Positions 19,890-30,547 are shown, numbered from the stretch's first letter. The stretch is DNA of 64,000 nt from Stentor coeruleus (GCA_001970955.1 MPUH01000062.1:1-64000); one strand, 5' to 3'. A program made the numbers and translations. Notes: generated from the letters alone by a model not told the origin.

Positions 19890-20515
19890 TCAAAATTAGA
19901 TGCGAAAATTAACTTAATTTCAAAACTAAAACTAAAAGTTGGGAATTTTTTGATCGAAAAGCAAAATATTGTTAAAATCTTTTCGCTTTATAAAATTTGT
20001 GATTATTATTATCTTCAACTAAAATCTGGTACTTTCATAATGTAATGAAAAATATAAAAATGTGAATAAAAACTGAAAAACTTAAGAAATGTTGAGAGAA
20101 AGAATAATTAAAACTAGAGATAAAGTGTTCAAATATCATGAGTGCTAAATTTATTAATTGTCCTATTTTTGTTAGAAAAATATATACCAATAATCTTATA
20201 GTAACTATATTAGTTTAAATGATATACGTATTGAGATAGTTAATTTACATACATAACATCATAATAATATTATTTTACTACAAAATTAACTTTTAAAAAC
20301 TACAAATATCTCTATACTCATATTATAAGCCCTTTTTTTGGTTCAAAAAATATTTTTTTCTAATTGTATTAAGTATAAAGTAATTACCTAATAATTATTA
20401 ATTTCCTTGCACTCATCACCAATAAAAACCTAAATCAAATTTATTATATATTGACTTCATGATTTAACAACTTCTAGCTAGCATTTCATAATTCTTAGAA
20501 TCTATATCTAAATAT
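19890..20515. other. Intergenic region between convergent genes
   Basis: 626 bp between the SLC35F6-like and copine 3' ends. The base composition turns C-rich toward the copine gene. No reading frame, repeat or RNA gene is supported. Confidence 0.5.
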
Positions 20516-22096
20516 TTAATGATGGTGATGATGATGATGAGATGAAGACTCAGCTTCTTCAGAAATTGGTCTAGTTTCAGGAATATCCGGTGTATAATTA
20601 ATACTTTTCATGAAATTTGTAAGTTGACTAGGGACTTCTTTAAGTACTTCTGCTGCTAATTGCACTGGATTTCCACCATGTTTTCTAAAAGGTACAAACT
20701 GAACAATATCTCTTACAGCTTTTCTTCCTTGACTATCTACCAAAGCACCATTATCACAATCAAGTTGTTCCATCATATCAAAATCAGCATTTCCAACACC
20801 AACAATAATAATACTCATAGGTAAAGAAGCAGCTTGAACAATACTATTAAGAGTTTTATCCATATCCATAATAACACCATCTGTAAGAATTAAAAGTACA
20901 TGATAAACACTTTGAGGAGATGTTGATGATGCTACAGTTATTGTCTGATCTATAATATGATGGAAAAAAGTTGGACCTGAAAGAGCAACTTTAGTCAATG
21001 AAGATCTGTATAAATCTAAAATTCCTTGAGTGCCAAGGACATAAGGATTTTGTAAATCTCCTGTTAGAGGGAAACAATGACTAGCTTCATGTTTACCATG
21101 AGGTACTCCTCCAAACCCAAATACTGGGAAATATTTATCTGTATCATAAGCTTCAAGGATCCCTCCAATTTCCCATATTGCTCTTTCATACTCATTTCCA
21201 GCTTTTTCTCCAATATGATGAAGAGAGTTTTTATCTGAATACTCACCATTACTTGCTGTGAAATCTATTGCAACTGAAAGAGAAATCTGAACCCCACTAC
21301 GAAGATAATCTATAAACGACAAATTTTTCCTCACAACACTATCTGTAAGTTCAATCGTCCCAGCAGGTTTGTTTTTTTTAGGGTTTCGCAATTCAAATCT
21401 GCTACCTCGTGTTACTAAAGGTACAAGTGTAGTTTCAAATATACCTATCAAATCATGAGAACCGACTTTATCCCAATCATAACATTCTACCTTTATTGGT
21501 TTATTGCGATCAGAATTACATAGCTTTTGTTCAGTTAATTCAAAAGGATTCCATACAGGATCTAAAGTATTTTTAATAATCTCAGTTCTATGTATCTCAG
21601 TCCATTGATTCTGACTGATATTCCTATAAAAAATCAGATACGGATCACTTTTACCAAAAGTGTCTTTTTTATCAAGTTTTATTCCTCTAAACCGTAACAT
21701 AAATGCGTCTCTGCTTAATTTCACTTCTTCAACTCTTACAACTAGAGTCCCACCACGATTTAATTTCAAGAATGAAGTTCCTTTACCTACAAGTTCACCT
21801 AAAGTAATAAATGCATTGCCAAGGTCATCTGAATTCTCTTCATCATAGTCAAACACACTAAATTTTAGAGGCTGTTTGGCTTCAAAGTAATAATCCAGTT
21901 GAAATGTCTTTTTCCAAGTAGGATTCAGATTATTTTTCTTTACCTCTGTCATACCAATTTCAGTATAAGATCCTGATCCATACTGAATATCTAAACAGCA
22001 GAAAGGGTCACTTTTACTAAAAGTATCTTTATTAATAAGTTCCCTTGCTGCAACAAAGATTTCAACTTTGGTAACAAGATTATTTGCTTCCACCAT
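20516..22096 (-). CDS. Copine (C2-C2-vWA calcium-dependent phospholipid-binding protein)
   Basis: 526 residues, normal for a copine. C2A covers about residues 5-115 (LINKDTFSKSDPFCCLD), C2B about 130-250 (LDKKDTFGKSDPYLIFYRN), and the copine/vWA domain about 270-480, with the metal-site start DFTASNGEYSD and the downstream ILTDGVI. The C2 domains keep the Asp-rich calcium loops. In known systems copines move to the plasma membrane when calcium rises and recruit partners through the vWA domain. The extreme C-terminus is SSSHHHHHHH, a run of seven histidines encoded by CAT/CAC just before TAA. No intron is seen. Confidence 0.95.
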   Translation of the reverse strand: MVEANNLVTKVEIFVAARELINKDTFSKSDPFCCLDIQYGSGSYTEIGMTEVKKNNLNPTWKKTFQLDYYFEAKQPLKFSVFDYDEENSDDLGNAFITLGELVGKGTSFLKLNRGGTLVVRVEEVKLSRDAFMLRFRGIKLDKKDTFGKSDPYLIFYRNISQNQWTEIHRTEIIKNTLDPVWNPFELTEQKLCNSDRNKPIKVECYDWDKVGSHDLIGIFETTLVPLVTRGSRFELRNPKKNKPAGTIELTDSVVRKNLSFIDYLRSGVQISLSVAIDFTASNGEYSDKNSLHHIGEKAGNEYERAIWEIGGILEAYDTDKYFPVFGFGGVPHGKHEASHCFPLTGDLQNPYVLGTQGILDLYRSSLTKVALSGPTFFHHIIDQTITVASSTSPQSVYHVLLILTDGVIMDMDKTLNSIVQAASLPMSIIIVGVGNADFDMMEQLDCDNGALVDSQGRKAVRDIVQFVPFRKHGGNPVQLAAEVLKEVPSQLTNFMKSINYTPDIPETRPISEEAESSSHHHHHHH

Positions 22097-22293
22097 TTAT
22101 TGCAACTAAGGCTTAATGCCTGTTTAAGTACTATTATTATGTGAATCCTATTATTAGTAGATATGCTTTATTTCTTTATATATTTACAGTTTTGAATGAA
22201 TAGATTTAATTACGCCAACAAACAGTTATGGGTTTTTTTTTAAATGAAATTTTAACTCTCCCATATGTGAAGTAAGTTAAAATAATTGAAATC

Positions 22294-23039
22294 CAAGGTT
22301 TTGTGGCTTGATTATTATTATTTGAAATGCATAATTAATTATTTTTCAACCCAAACCGCATACAATTAAGATTACTATATGCTTTCCTATATAATAAAAG
22401 TTTATTATAATATAATTTACTTTTAGTTTCCTTAGTGAAATAATAGACATACTATTAAAGTCTAAAAACATATAAAACTATTTCACTAAAATATTCTACT
22501 TTTAATCATTCTTAATCAAATAATATTTTCAAGAATACCAACTTCCTCATAAAAAATATTTGTATAATTACTGAAAATATTGAAACTTGAAAAACTATTG
22601 AAGTTAATCTCTTTGCTCAAAAAAATCAATTGAAAATTTGTAATTAAAATATCAGGAACTCCAGCAAAAACATGATTCATATATCCAGACTGCAAAAAAA
22701 AAAATCAAAAATTAGAAGAAGAAAATCAAAAACTAATGTATGAGCTTTAAAAATTAAATAAAGAAAAAAGAATGATGATAATATGAGGCTGAAAGCAAAA
22801 GTAATAAAATATAGGTCTCAATATAATTAATCATCAACATAAATTAATAGATTTCAAATGTAGTTTAGGAGAAATAAATAGCATAAGGCTATATAGTTAA
22901 TAAAATACTTACCTTCAACATTATTTCTGAAAAATTGTGTATTTTGATTTAAATTTTACATACACTTTTCTTCATCAGAAACTACCTGTCAAATTTGTGA
23001 GTATTTTNCAAGGTTTTGTGGCTTGATTATTATTATTTG
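22294..23039. repeat. 31-bp direct repeat bracketing about 0.7 kb, with N at 23008
   Basis: The 31 bases beginning CAAGGTTTTGTGGCTTGATT occur at 22294-22324 and again at 23009-23039, directly after a single N. The flanks then diverge. Unlike the other N joins, the two copies are about 715 bp apart, so the intervening DNA may be an alternative or allelic version of this spacer, or a misjoin. Confidence 0.75.
22590..22850 (+). pseudogene. Possible decayed coiled-coil gene fragment
   Basis: One frame reads KYQELQQKHDSY and then KNQKLEEENQKLMYEL, a heptad-like coiled coil, before a TAA. Similar Lys/Glu-rich text resumes in the same frame for about 11 codons and then in another (NDDNMRLKAKVIKYR). 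There are several stops and no credible start. The local composition is more purine-rich than ordinary spacer. It may be a gene remnant, or AT-rich DNA that mimics one. Confidence 0.2.
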
Positions 23040-23070
23040 GGCTGCTCCTCTTCGTTAGTTTTTCTATAGA

Positions 23071-23238
23071 GTTTTGAATAATTTGTATTGAAAATTATAA
23101 GCAAATATTTAGAAACACAGTATTCAAAACCTCTGAATTATAGGTAAACTATTAATTATTATTAAAAAATCTGCCAGAGTTTTGAATAATTTGTATTGAA
23201 AATTATAAGCAAATATTTAGAAACACAGTATTCAAAAC
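23071..23238. repeat. Two identical 60-bp elements with perfect 10-bp inverted ends
   Basis: The copies at 23071-23130 and 23179-23238 look identical. Each begins GTTTTGAATA and ends TATTCAAAAC, which are exact reverse complements, enclosing a 40-nt AT-rich middle. A 48-bp unrelated stretch separates them. The form suits a hairpin or a very small element with terminal inverted repeats. No open reading frame or obvious target-site duplication is present. Copy 1 starts 32 bp after the repeated DNA beside the N at 23008. Confidence 0.85.
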
Positions 23239-23347
23239 TTCACTATTTATAATAATCTAATTTTCTATCTCTTACAATCTTTCAACCTTCTCCTACCTTT
23301 CTACATCAACCCCTTCAATAAACTTCATAACCACATAATTTATTATC

Positions 23348-25405
23348 CTACTCAACATTAATCACAGCACAAACTGTTTCACTTGAACATGTGATAATCT
23401 TGCCTTTCCAATCTAATCCTTCAACACTACCATTATGTATCCTCTCAATATGCTTAAACTTCATTTTTTCTAAATCAATAATAAACACAAACCCATTTTG
23501 TGTAACACAAGCAACATGTTTACCATTTTTCTCAATAGCAGTATAAGTAATAGTATGCCATTCTTGTATAATACTAGTAGAAAAACTATGTATCATAAAC
23601 CAATCTTGTGGATCATAAATTCTTAAACTTTCATCATCAGAACAAGTTACCATAATTTCATGTATTTCTCTACCTTGTACATATATTTTCTGTATATTTT
23701 CCCATCTAACTCCAGTAACAGCTCTTTTATGTTTAGGTAAAGTTTGGACTAATGAAAAAGTTGTGGTATTCCATATTCTAACATTTTGGTCTTCAGACCC
23801 TGAAGCTATAAAATTCCCACAAGGTGACCAACAAATAGACCATATTTCACTAAACAATCCTAAAGACCCAAATCTTTCATCATTACCATCTTGTGTTTCA
23901 TGAGCTAAGAATTTATGATAAATCGATGGAGAACCATAAAAAACCCATATTTCACCACTTGTACACCCTACTGCTAAACTTTCATTTTTCCATGACATAC
24001 ATATTACACTACTACCTATTGAATAGTAGATTATAGGCTCATTACCATCAGGAAAATCCCATACAAAAATATTCCCTTCAATAGTTCCTATAAAAAGCTT
24101 TTCTTGTTTCCAATTCAAACATCTTATACTACTTTGGACTTGAGTTTTTGCAACAATTTCTGATGTTTCATATGCGAAAATAGCTACTCCACCACTGAAA
24201 TCCCCAACTGCTACTACACCTAGATCTTGTTGGATATCTAAACCACAACAGGTTATTTGAAAAATTGTCTCTTGTTTGAAATTAATAATTTCATTACTAT
24301 TAAAGAAATCAACGAATTCCCCATAGAAAATACCGTATTCATTAAGACTTATAATAGATTTATCTTTTTCTACCCAGGCTAAGTAATTGTTTTTATGGAT
24401 CCAAGAATGTTGAGTTTTTTGATAGTGGACTTCTTGTTGGGTTATAGTAAAATCGATTATTTTATTGACTGATGATTGGAGGGTATCAAACTTACAGATG
24501 TAGTTGGATTGTGGAGAGAAATATAAGTCAGTATCGTTGTAAATCAGCATAGCAATAGCCCCACTACCTTTTAAAGATAGCGAATGAAGAATAGTTAATG
24601 AGTTCATATCCATAACGTATATCACCCGACTTAGATTAGCAAACGCAACTTGTCCTTTGTGGTTTTGCATAATACAATTAACCCTAGCATAAATATCAAT
24701 TTTCAAATACCTCCCTTCATTTCCTTCCCTAACATTCTTATATAGACAAGCATAATACGTGACAATCCTCTTCGACCTTTGAGTCAATGTCTCTAACAAA
24801 GCTTCACCATCTTCAAAATCTTCAGTGTCAGAGTAAAAATTTTCTAAGACTTTTTCTTCGCTTATAGGATAATCTCTTTGTTTTTTCTTTTCCATATCAT
24901 CAGTTTCCACAATAGATTCTCTTAAAACAAAAAGATCATCATTATTAGCGAATTCGCATTGCTTATAATTTCCTCTTAATGTTTTGATTAAAACAATATA
25001 AGTATCTGTAACATCATATATTTCGATACACCCATTATAAGGATTTCCCCCTAAGCTTAATACACAAAGAGTTGTCCCTGAATCATTCATCGATATAGCC
25101 CTGACACTTTTTGGCACTTGATCTTTTCTTATATGAGGTAGAAATACTAGTAACTGACCTTCTAAAGTGTGAAGGGCTATATTACCATAATAGTCAACTG
25201 TAAGGATTTGGGTTGGATTATCGTATGGCCTAACTGCACAAGCTGCAATAACACTACTATGAGCTTGAAATTGTAATTCTTCTTTAAATGTTAGAGGATC
25301 ACGACGGTAAACCCAACCTCCTTTACTATGGTAGATTTTGCCATTACCAAAGTAGGTAGCTGGATACCTACATGTATGTAATCCGAGGTACTTACAATTC
25401 AACAT
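23348..25405 (-). CDS. WD40 repeat protein, family not identified
   Basis: 685 residues, made largely of beta-propeller blades. The clearest is near residues 520-560 (EIWSICWSPCGNFIASGSEDQNVRIWN). Others are degenerate, e.g. QSSIRCLNWKQEKLFIGTIE and SVICMSWKNESLAVGCTSGE. An acidic insert lies near residues 190-205 (YSDTEDFEDGEALLETL). The length fits two propellers. I do not recognise an orthologue, and the function is unknown beyond probable scaffolding. The ATG at 25405 is followed by a sensible N-terminus. The stop is TAG. The protein is unrelated in detail to the WD40-channel fusion at the left of the window. Confidence 0.85.
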   Translation of the reverse strand: MLNCKYLGLHTCRYPATYFGNGKIYHSKGGWVYRRDPLTFKEELQFQAHSSVIAACAVRPYDNPTQILTVDYYGNIALHTLEGQLLVFLPHIRKDQVPKSVRAISMNDSGTTLCVLSLGGNPYNGCIEIYDVTDTYIVLIKTLRGNYKQCEFANNDDLFVLRESIVETDDMEKKKQRDYPISEEKVLENFYSDTEDFEDGEALLETLTQRSKRIVTYYACLYKNVREGNEGRYLKIDIYARVNCIMQNHKGQVAFANLSRVIYVMDMNSLTILHSLSLKGSGAIAMLIYNDTDLYFSPQSNYICKFDTLQSSVNKIIDFTITQQEVHYQKTQHSWIHKNNYLAWVEKDKSIISLNEYGIFYGEFVDFFNSNEIINFKQETIFQITCCGLDIQQDLGVVAVGDFSGGVAIFAYETSEIVAKTQVQSSIRCLNWKQEKLFIGTIEGNIFVWDFPDGNEPIIYYSIGSSVICMSWKNESLAVGCTSGEIWVFYGSPSIYHKFLAHETQDGNDERFGSLGLFSEIWSICWSPCGNFIASGSEDQNVRIWNTTTFSLVQTLPKHKRAVTGVRWENIQKIYVQGREIHEIMVTCSDDESLRIYDPQDWFMIHSFSTSIIQEWHTITYTAIEKNGKHVACVTQNGFVFIIDLEKMKFKHIERIHNGSVEGLDWKGKIITCSSETVCAVINVE

Positions 25406-26745
25406 ATTTTTATTAGATGATGCCAGGAGTCCATTTATGTTAGTGTTTTGTTAGAAAATATGATAATGATCCAGACATAATTGATTTTAAATTACAAATG
25501 TTTAGATTATTGTAAGCAGATAATCAAAGAAGCTGTGGAAATCATGATTGGAACTGAAAGGAAGAAAAAGTTAATAAAATTCGACCAAAGAAAAGATAAA
25601 TACATATTCACTTCTAGAAATAAAGGATGCATGGAAACATGCAGCGCTCTCAACAAGATTACTAAAGCATTTTTTAAGGTTTTTTTAAAGCAAAACCAGA
25701 TGCAATTTTATAAAGAGGATTACAAAAATCACTCATGCAGGCGTAGAAGTTTTTTTTAATTAATAGCTAAGAGTATTTCTATCACAATATATCAATCAGA
25801 ATCCTTAAATCGAGTTAAATTTGTGATTTTTTAACAAAAGTTTATAAAATTTGATAATTCATTGTTTGTATAAAAATTCAAACTGAGAGATCTTAATCCT
25901 TAAGTTTCAGATATAAGTTTAGAAATTTGATCAAAAACTATATAATAGACAATTTAAGATTCCTCAAAGCAAGATTTCTAATTGCAAGATATTTATTAGT
26001 ACCATCTTCACAAGGGAGAACGAGTTAATATGCACTATTCAAACTAGCTATAAGATTAATTTTGCAAAGTTTACAAGCAAGCTTAATTTTTAATAAACAA
26101 AATTCGATACTCTGATTATAGTTCTCAAAAAATATTTTTATAATATCCTTAATATTAGTATCCCTATTTTGATATATTTTAATCCTATGATAAGATTCTT
26201 TTTACAAAAAATAGACACTTCAGTAGGTTTAGTCTTGTATTCTCGCTGAAAGTTTTGTGCTAATTCGATCTAATCTTATTCTTAGAAATCAATCATTCTC
26301 CCAAGTAGCTTTAATGTATCTATTTTATATATTATAAGATTTCGTAAGATTAAATAAATCATCAGAATAAACTATATATCTGAAATTAAATATAAAAGTT
26401 AGTCTGATTTCAAAATTCATACCTAAGACTTGTAGTTTTTCTTATTTATTCTTAAATGTTCTATAAGTATTTTCTAACTAGCATAAGCAATCCATAATTT
26501 AAAATTAATTTATCACATTCCTGCTTAAAAACCCAATATTATAGTATTTTATAAAATTTTCTTCTTAACAAAATCCTATTTTTCAACTCTTAAAATCTCT
26601 CAACATAATCCTATTCTCTATTAACAAAACAAAATTTAAACCCCGACGCCACAATCTAAAATCAAATAAATTCACGCTTCTATCTTAATTTTTATTACTT
26701 TTTCCCATTAAAAAATCCTTCAAAGCACCATTATTAAACACGTAT
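25406..26745. other. Long divergent intergenic region
   Basis: 1.34 kb between the starts of the WD40 gene (-) and the HYOU1-like gene (+). Apart from the doubtful small frame at 25544-25759 no gene is seen. The right 250 bp is C-rich and G-poor on the + strand and presumably carries the HYOU1-like promoter. Confidence 0.5.
25544..25759 (+). CDS. Doubtful small open reading frame, 71 residues
   Basis: From an ATG at 25544 the frame encodes a basic peptide with CMETC and a C-terminal CRRRSFF. The frame is open without an ATG back to 25481 and there contains a second CX3C (CLDYC). Composition is coding-like, but there is no recognised homology and no usable upstream start. It could be a small gene, a lost exon, or chance. 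Confidence 0.2.
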   Translation: MIGTERKKKLIKFDQRKDKYIFTSRNKGCMETCSALNKITKAFFKVFLKQNQMQFYKEDYKNHSCRRRSFF

Positions 26746-29466
26746 ATGTGGAAACTAATCTGCGTGTTATTAGCATTAGCTTCAGGCTCTGTCATAGGAA
26801 TCGATCTAGGCTCCGAGTTAATAAAAGTAACACATATACAGACTAGTTTAATAAGACCAGGCAAAAAGCTTCTTATAGTCGAAAATGAACAATCGAAAAG
26901 GTCAACTCCAATGGCCGTATCTTTTTCTGATCAAGGCCGTGAATATGGTTATAATGCTATACGTGAACAGATTAAAAAACCAGAATCTACAATCCTTTAT
27001 TCACACAATATTATATCATCTCTTAACACTAATTATTTCCAAAGAACATTCCAACCATTAAAAACTATAGAAAACACTGATAGAAATAGCACTTTATTAA
27101 CAATAGGTAAAGAAACTTATGAAATAGAAGAAATTGTCGCTATGATATTAGAATATGTTAAAGAAATGTCTGAGAAATTCGGTGATGGGATTATACAGGA
27201 TTGTACGATTACTGTACCAAGTTTTTGGACTAGAAGCCAAAGATTAGCTTTGATTAATTCAGCCCAAGCAGCTGGATTGAATGTTTTAGCTTTGATGCAT
27301 GAAAATACTGGAGCTGCGTTTTATTATGCTATAGATAGATTGGATAATGAGACTGATCATTATGCGTTGTTTTATAATCTTGGGGCTTCGTATTTACAAG
27401 TGACATTGGCTAAGTATAGTAGTGTTAAAAAAACAGGTAAAGCTTTAGAGAATGTTGAAATACTTGCCCATGCTTCAGATTCATCATTAGGTGGAAGTCT
27501 TTTCGACTCTTTAATAGCGAATTATTTAGCTGAGAAGTTCAAAGAGCTCCATAAATATGATATAACTACAGTGCCAAAGTCAATGGTCAGATTATTCCAA
27601 CAAGCAAATCAAGCTAAAAAAACCCTTAGCGCTAATAAATCTGTGTTTATCATAGTAAACAGCCTTTATAAAGGTATTGATTTTAAATATACCATGACTA
27701 GAGACGAATTCGAAAATCTCATTCAGCCATATATAGAAAGACTAACCAAACCATTAGATGAAGTACTTGAAAAATCAAACATAGAACTAAATCAAATCAA
27801 TACATTAGAAATCATTGGAGGAGTTTCAAGAATACCAAAAGTCCAAGAGCTTTTAAAAGAAAAAACAGGTATAGAAGTTAGTACTCATTTAAATGGTGAT
27901 GAAAGTATGGCTCATGGTGCTGCTATTTATGCTGCAAATTTTAGTTCTGTTATACAAGTTAAACCTTTATGGCTTACTGATGTAACAACAAAAATATATT
28001 CAGTAAGGTTTTTTTCTTTAGATGATTCTGAATGGGTAAAAGAAGCGGTGCTTTTTAAAGAAGGTGTTAAATTGGGTAGTAGGAAAAAAATCACTTTTGC
28101 TTATAATCAAGATATTGTTGTGCTTATTGAAGAAGTTGTTGGGGATGAAAAAATTCCTTTATGTTTTTATGATATTAAAGGAATTTCTGATTTAGAAAGG
28201 GATGAATTGAATTTGTTTTTCAGTTTTGTTTTGGATTATAGTGGAATACCGTCTTTGAGTACTGCTGATGCTAAGTATGAGAGGAGGAGGAAGGCTGTTA
28301 AAGAAAATTATGAAGAGGAAGGGGGAGAAGAAGAGAAAACAGGAGAAAGTGAAGAAAGTGATGAAAAAAATGAGAACAAAGATAATGAAAAAACTGAAGA
28401 AAACAGCGAAAAAAATCAAGAAAAGAAAGAAACTGATGAAGAAAAACCAGAAAGTACTGAAGAAACTAATGAGGAAAGCAGTAAAAATAAAGATCAAGAC
28501 CAAGATACAAAAGAAAAAACTCCTGATAAAGACCCTAAGAAAAAAGACACAACTAAAACTGTCTCTCTAAAACTAAAAGAAGTAGAACTTGAACAACCAA
28601 GACCTCTAACAAGTAAAGAAATCTCAAGGATAATCAAACGCCTTGGAGATCTCAAAGAGTCTGAAGTTCAAGCTAAAAAAATTGCTGAAGCTAAAAATGA
28701 TATTGAATCATATATTTATTATATATCAGATAAACTTGAAGATGAAAATTTTGCTAAAGTCTCCTCATATGATGAAAGAGAAAAACTATCAGAAAAAACA
28801 AGTGAATTAAGAATATGGATGGAAAGTGAAGACTTTGAAATAGCTAAAGCTTCTGATATCAAAAAGAAAAAAAGGGAACTCGAATCTCTGATTTCTGATG
28901 CTTTACAAAGAGAAAAAGAACTTGAATTAAGGGAACAAGCTATAGAAAATGCTTATAAACTAATTGGTCGTTTACAAGATACACTTATAAAATTAAATGA
29001 AACAAAACCTTGGATTTCACCTGAAGAAATACAGTTAGCATGGGGTAGATTGAATGATACAATTAAATGGGTGGATTCAAAAGTTGAGGAACAAGCTCAA
29101 TTAGCGGATTGGGAACCTTTGGCTTTTCGTATATCGGAACTTGAGGTTAAAGTTGGAGCTGTTGAAAAACAAATTGAAAAGCTTAAGAAAACACCTAAAC
29201 CTAAGTCAAGTACAAGTGGTGGAAGTAGTGGAAGTGGTGGAAGTAGTGGAAGTGGTAGTAAAAGTGGAAGTAAAAAGCCAAATGTTCCTGATTTTATGAA
29301 TTTCGGAGAAGGTTTTGATTGGAGTAAAGTGAAAATGGATAATGTCAAAGTTGATGGTGAAGAGTTTAATTTCGATCCAGAAAAAGATCTCCCTAATGAT
29401 GGTGATAATGAAAAGTCGGAACTTGATGAAGATATAAAAAGTGATGATGCAAAAACAGATTTATAA
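26746..29466 (+). CDS. HYOU1: ER-lumenal Hsp70-family chaperone, HYOU1/GRP170 type
   Basis: 906 residues (human HYOU1 is 999). An N-terminal signal peptide (LICVLLALASG) leads into VIGIDLGSELIKV, then an Hsp70 nucleotide-binding domain to about residue 400, with TVPSFWTRSQRLALINSAQAAG, ENTGAAFYYA and EIIGGVSRIPKVQELL. A substrate-binding beta domain is followed by a long acidic Glu/Lys/Asp insert (about 515-605) and an alpha-helical lid, the arrangement of GRP170 and not of BiP. A Gly/Ser linker precedes an acidic C-terminus. GRP170 proteins act in ER protein folding and as exchange factors for BiP. The end is DDAKTDL and not a clean KDEL/NDEL, so retention may rely on another signal. The stop is TAA and no intron is seen. 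Confidence 0.92.
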   Translation: MWKLICVLLALASGSVIGIDLGSELIKVTHIQTSLIRPGKKLLIVENEQSKRSTPMAVSFSDQGREYGYNAIREQIKKPESTILYSHNIISSLNTNYFQRTFQPLKTIENTDRNSTLLTIGKETYEIEEIVAMILEYVKEMSEKFGDGIIQDCTITVPSFWTRSQRLALINSAQAAGLNVLALMHENTGAAFYYAIDRLDNETDHYALFYNLGASYLQVTLAKYSSVKKTGKALENVEILAHASDSSLGGSLFDSLIANYLAEKFKELHKYDITTVPKSMVRLFQQANQAKKTLSANKSVFIIVNSLYKGIDFKYTMTRDEFENLIQPYIERLTKPLDEVLEKSNIELNQINTLEIIGGVSRIPKVQELLKEKTGIEVSTHLNGDESMAHGAAIYAANFSSVIQVKPLWLTDVTTKIYSVRFFSLDDSEWVKEAVLFKEGVKLGSRKKITFAYNQDIVVLIEEVVGDEKIPLCFYDIKGISDLERDELNLFFSFVLDYSGIPSLSTADAKYERRRKAVKENYEEEGGEEEKTGESEESDEKNENKDNEKTEENSEKNQEKKETDEEKPESTEETNEESSKNKDQDQDTKEKTPDKDPKKKDTTKTVSLKLKEVELEQPRPLTSKEISRIIKRLGDLKESEVQAKKIAEAKNDIESYIYYISDKLEDENFAKVSSYDEREKLSEKTSELRIWMESEDFEIAKASDIKKKKRELESLISDALQREKELELREQAIENAYKLIGRLQDTLIKLNETKPWISPEEIQLAWGRLNDTIKWVDSKVEEQAQLADWEPLAFRISELEVKVGAVEKQIEKLKKTPKPKSSTSGGSSGSGGSSGSGSKSGSKKPNVPDFMNFGEGFDWSKVKMDNVKVDGEEFNFDPEKDLPNDGDNEKSELDEDIKSDDAKTDL

Positions 29467-30547
29467 GTAATTAGGATATTATAATCTTCGAAGTTATAGT
29501 TAGTAATAGAGACTTTAGTATTGAAGATAAAAGGTTTAAATACAGTTTGGCGAAACTTTAACTCTGATATTTTAACTCTCTTTTTAGTTTGTCATAGTTT
29601 CTGTGTTGTTATAAGCTTCTAATGAGATGAATTTTGTAGAAAATAAGTTTTTTTCTAGTGATTCTTCATTTTTCAATTTTTTTAGTTTGTGTTTAGTAAT
29701 CACTTTCAGATTTCTATTTTCCTCATGCTATTTTTGTAAAGAAATAGGTATTGATTTCATGTTAATTTTCTATAGTTACTATAATAAATATGATATATAT
29801 TACCAAAACTATTTTAATAAGTATTTTGATCCTATAGATAAAACTTTTATATATAAAATACTGATACAGCACACAATAATATACTGTTTTTATATAGTAT
29901 GTTTAATATTTTGTATGATTTTAATATACTAGCAAGCTAGGCCCATATATAATAAAAGTATATTTGCATAAAAAGTAAAACAATATTCAATAAATCTTGA
30001 TTATCTACAATATAACAAGTAATATCAGGAATTCTTCTATTAAATCTACAATAAAACTATCAAAAGATATTGATAATGAAAGATAATAAAAATTAAGATA
30101 TATATAATAAAACCAGTATTTTTATGAACTTTTGGATAATTTTGATAGAAAGGATTAAAGATAAATTTTATAAAACACCTTAAAAATATCAGTATTAAGC
30201 CATAAATTGTATGTGCCAAGGCTTGAGTTATAAGAATTTCTTTCCAATTTTCAGATATGAAAATCTTTAAAGTTTCATGTATTCACAATAATAATTAATA
30301 TGAGTAAAATGCCCGCTTTTCAAAAAAGATGATATTTACTGGGGTTGTTACTATAAATAAAAAGTTTGAAACAATTTTACAAGTTAATTTAATATAAAAT
30401 AATATCAATTACAACCAAATAAACAAATTCCTATATACAAACAACAAAATTCCAGTAGAAAAAATAAATTGAAATTATCCATTTATTATTATATAAATTT
30501 TTTATCATATACCTTACTCTATCGGAAATCAAAGCACTATAATTATT
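29467..30547. other. Intergenic region between convergent genes
   Basis: 1.08 kb. One frame at 29627-29932 is open for about 100 codons, but it is Phe/Tyr/Ile-rich translation of AT DNA and I do not accept it as a gene. The right end is C-rich. No repeat or RNA gene is supported. Confidence 0.5.

Larger units (their letters stand above)
22097..23347. other. Intergenic region with decayed coiled-coil sequence, N join and inverted-repeat elements
   Basis: 1.25 kb between two - strand genes (copine 5' end, WD40 3' end). It contains a possible gene relic (22590-22850), a 31-bp repeat on both sides of an N at 23008, and a pair of 60-bp elements with inverted ends; these are listed separately. The last 100 bp is extremely C-rich and has almost no G on the + strand. 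Confidence 0.6.

Noticed and set aside
28192-28570. Lys-rich and Phe-rich frames overlapping the HYOU1-like acidic insert
   Set aside because: They are other-frame translations of the Glu/Lys-coding tract. The HYOU1 frame is continuous and homologous.
29627-29932. 101-codon open frame in a spacer
   Set aside because: It is dominated by Phe, Tyr, Ile and Ser as expected from random AT-rich DNA, has no domain, and its codon use is unlike the neighbouring genes.
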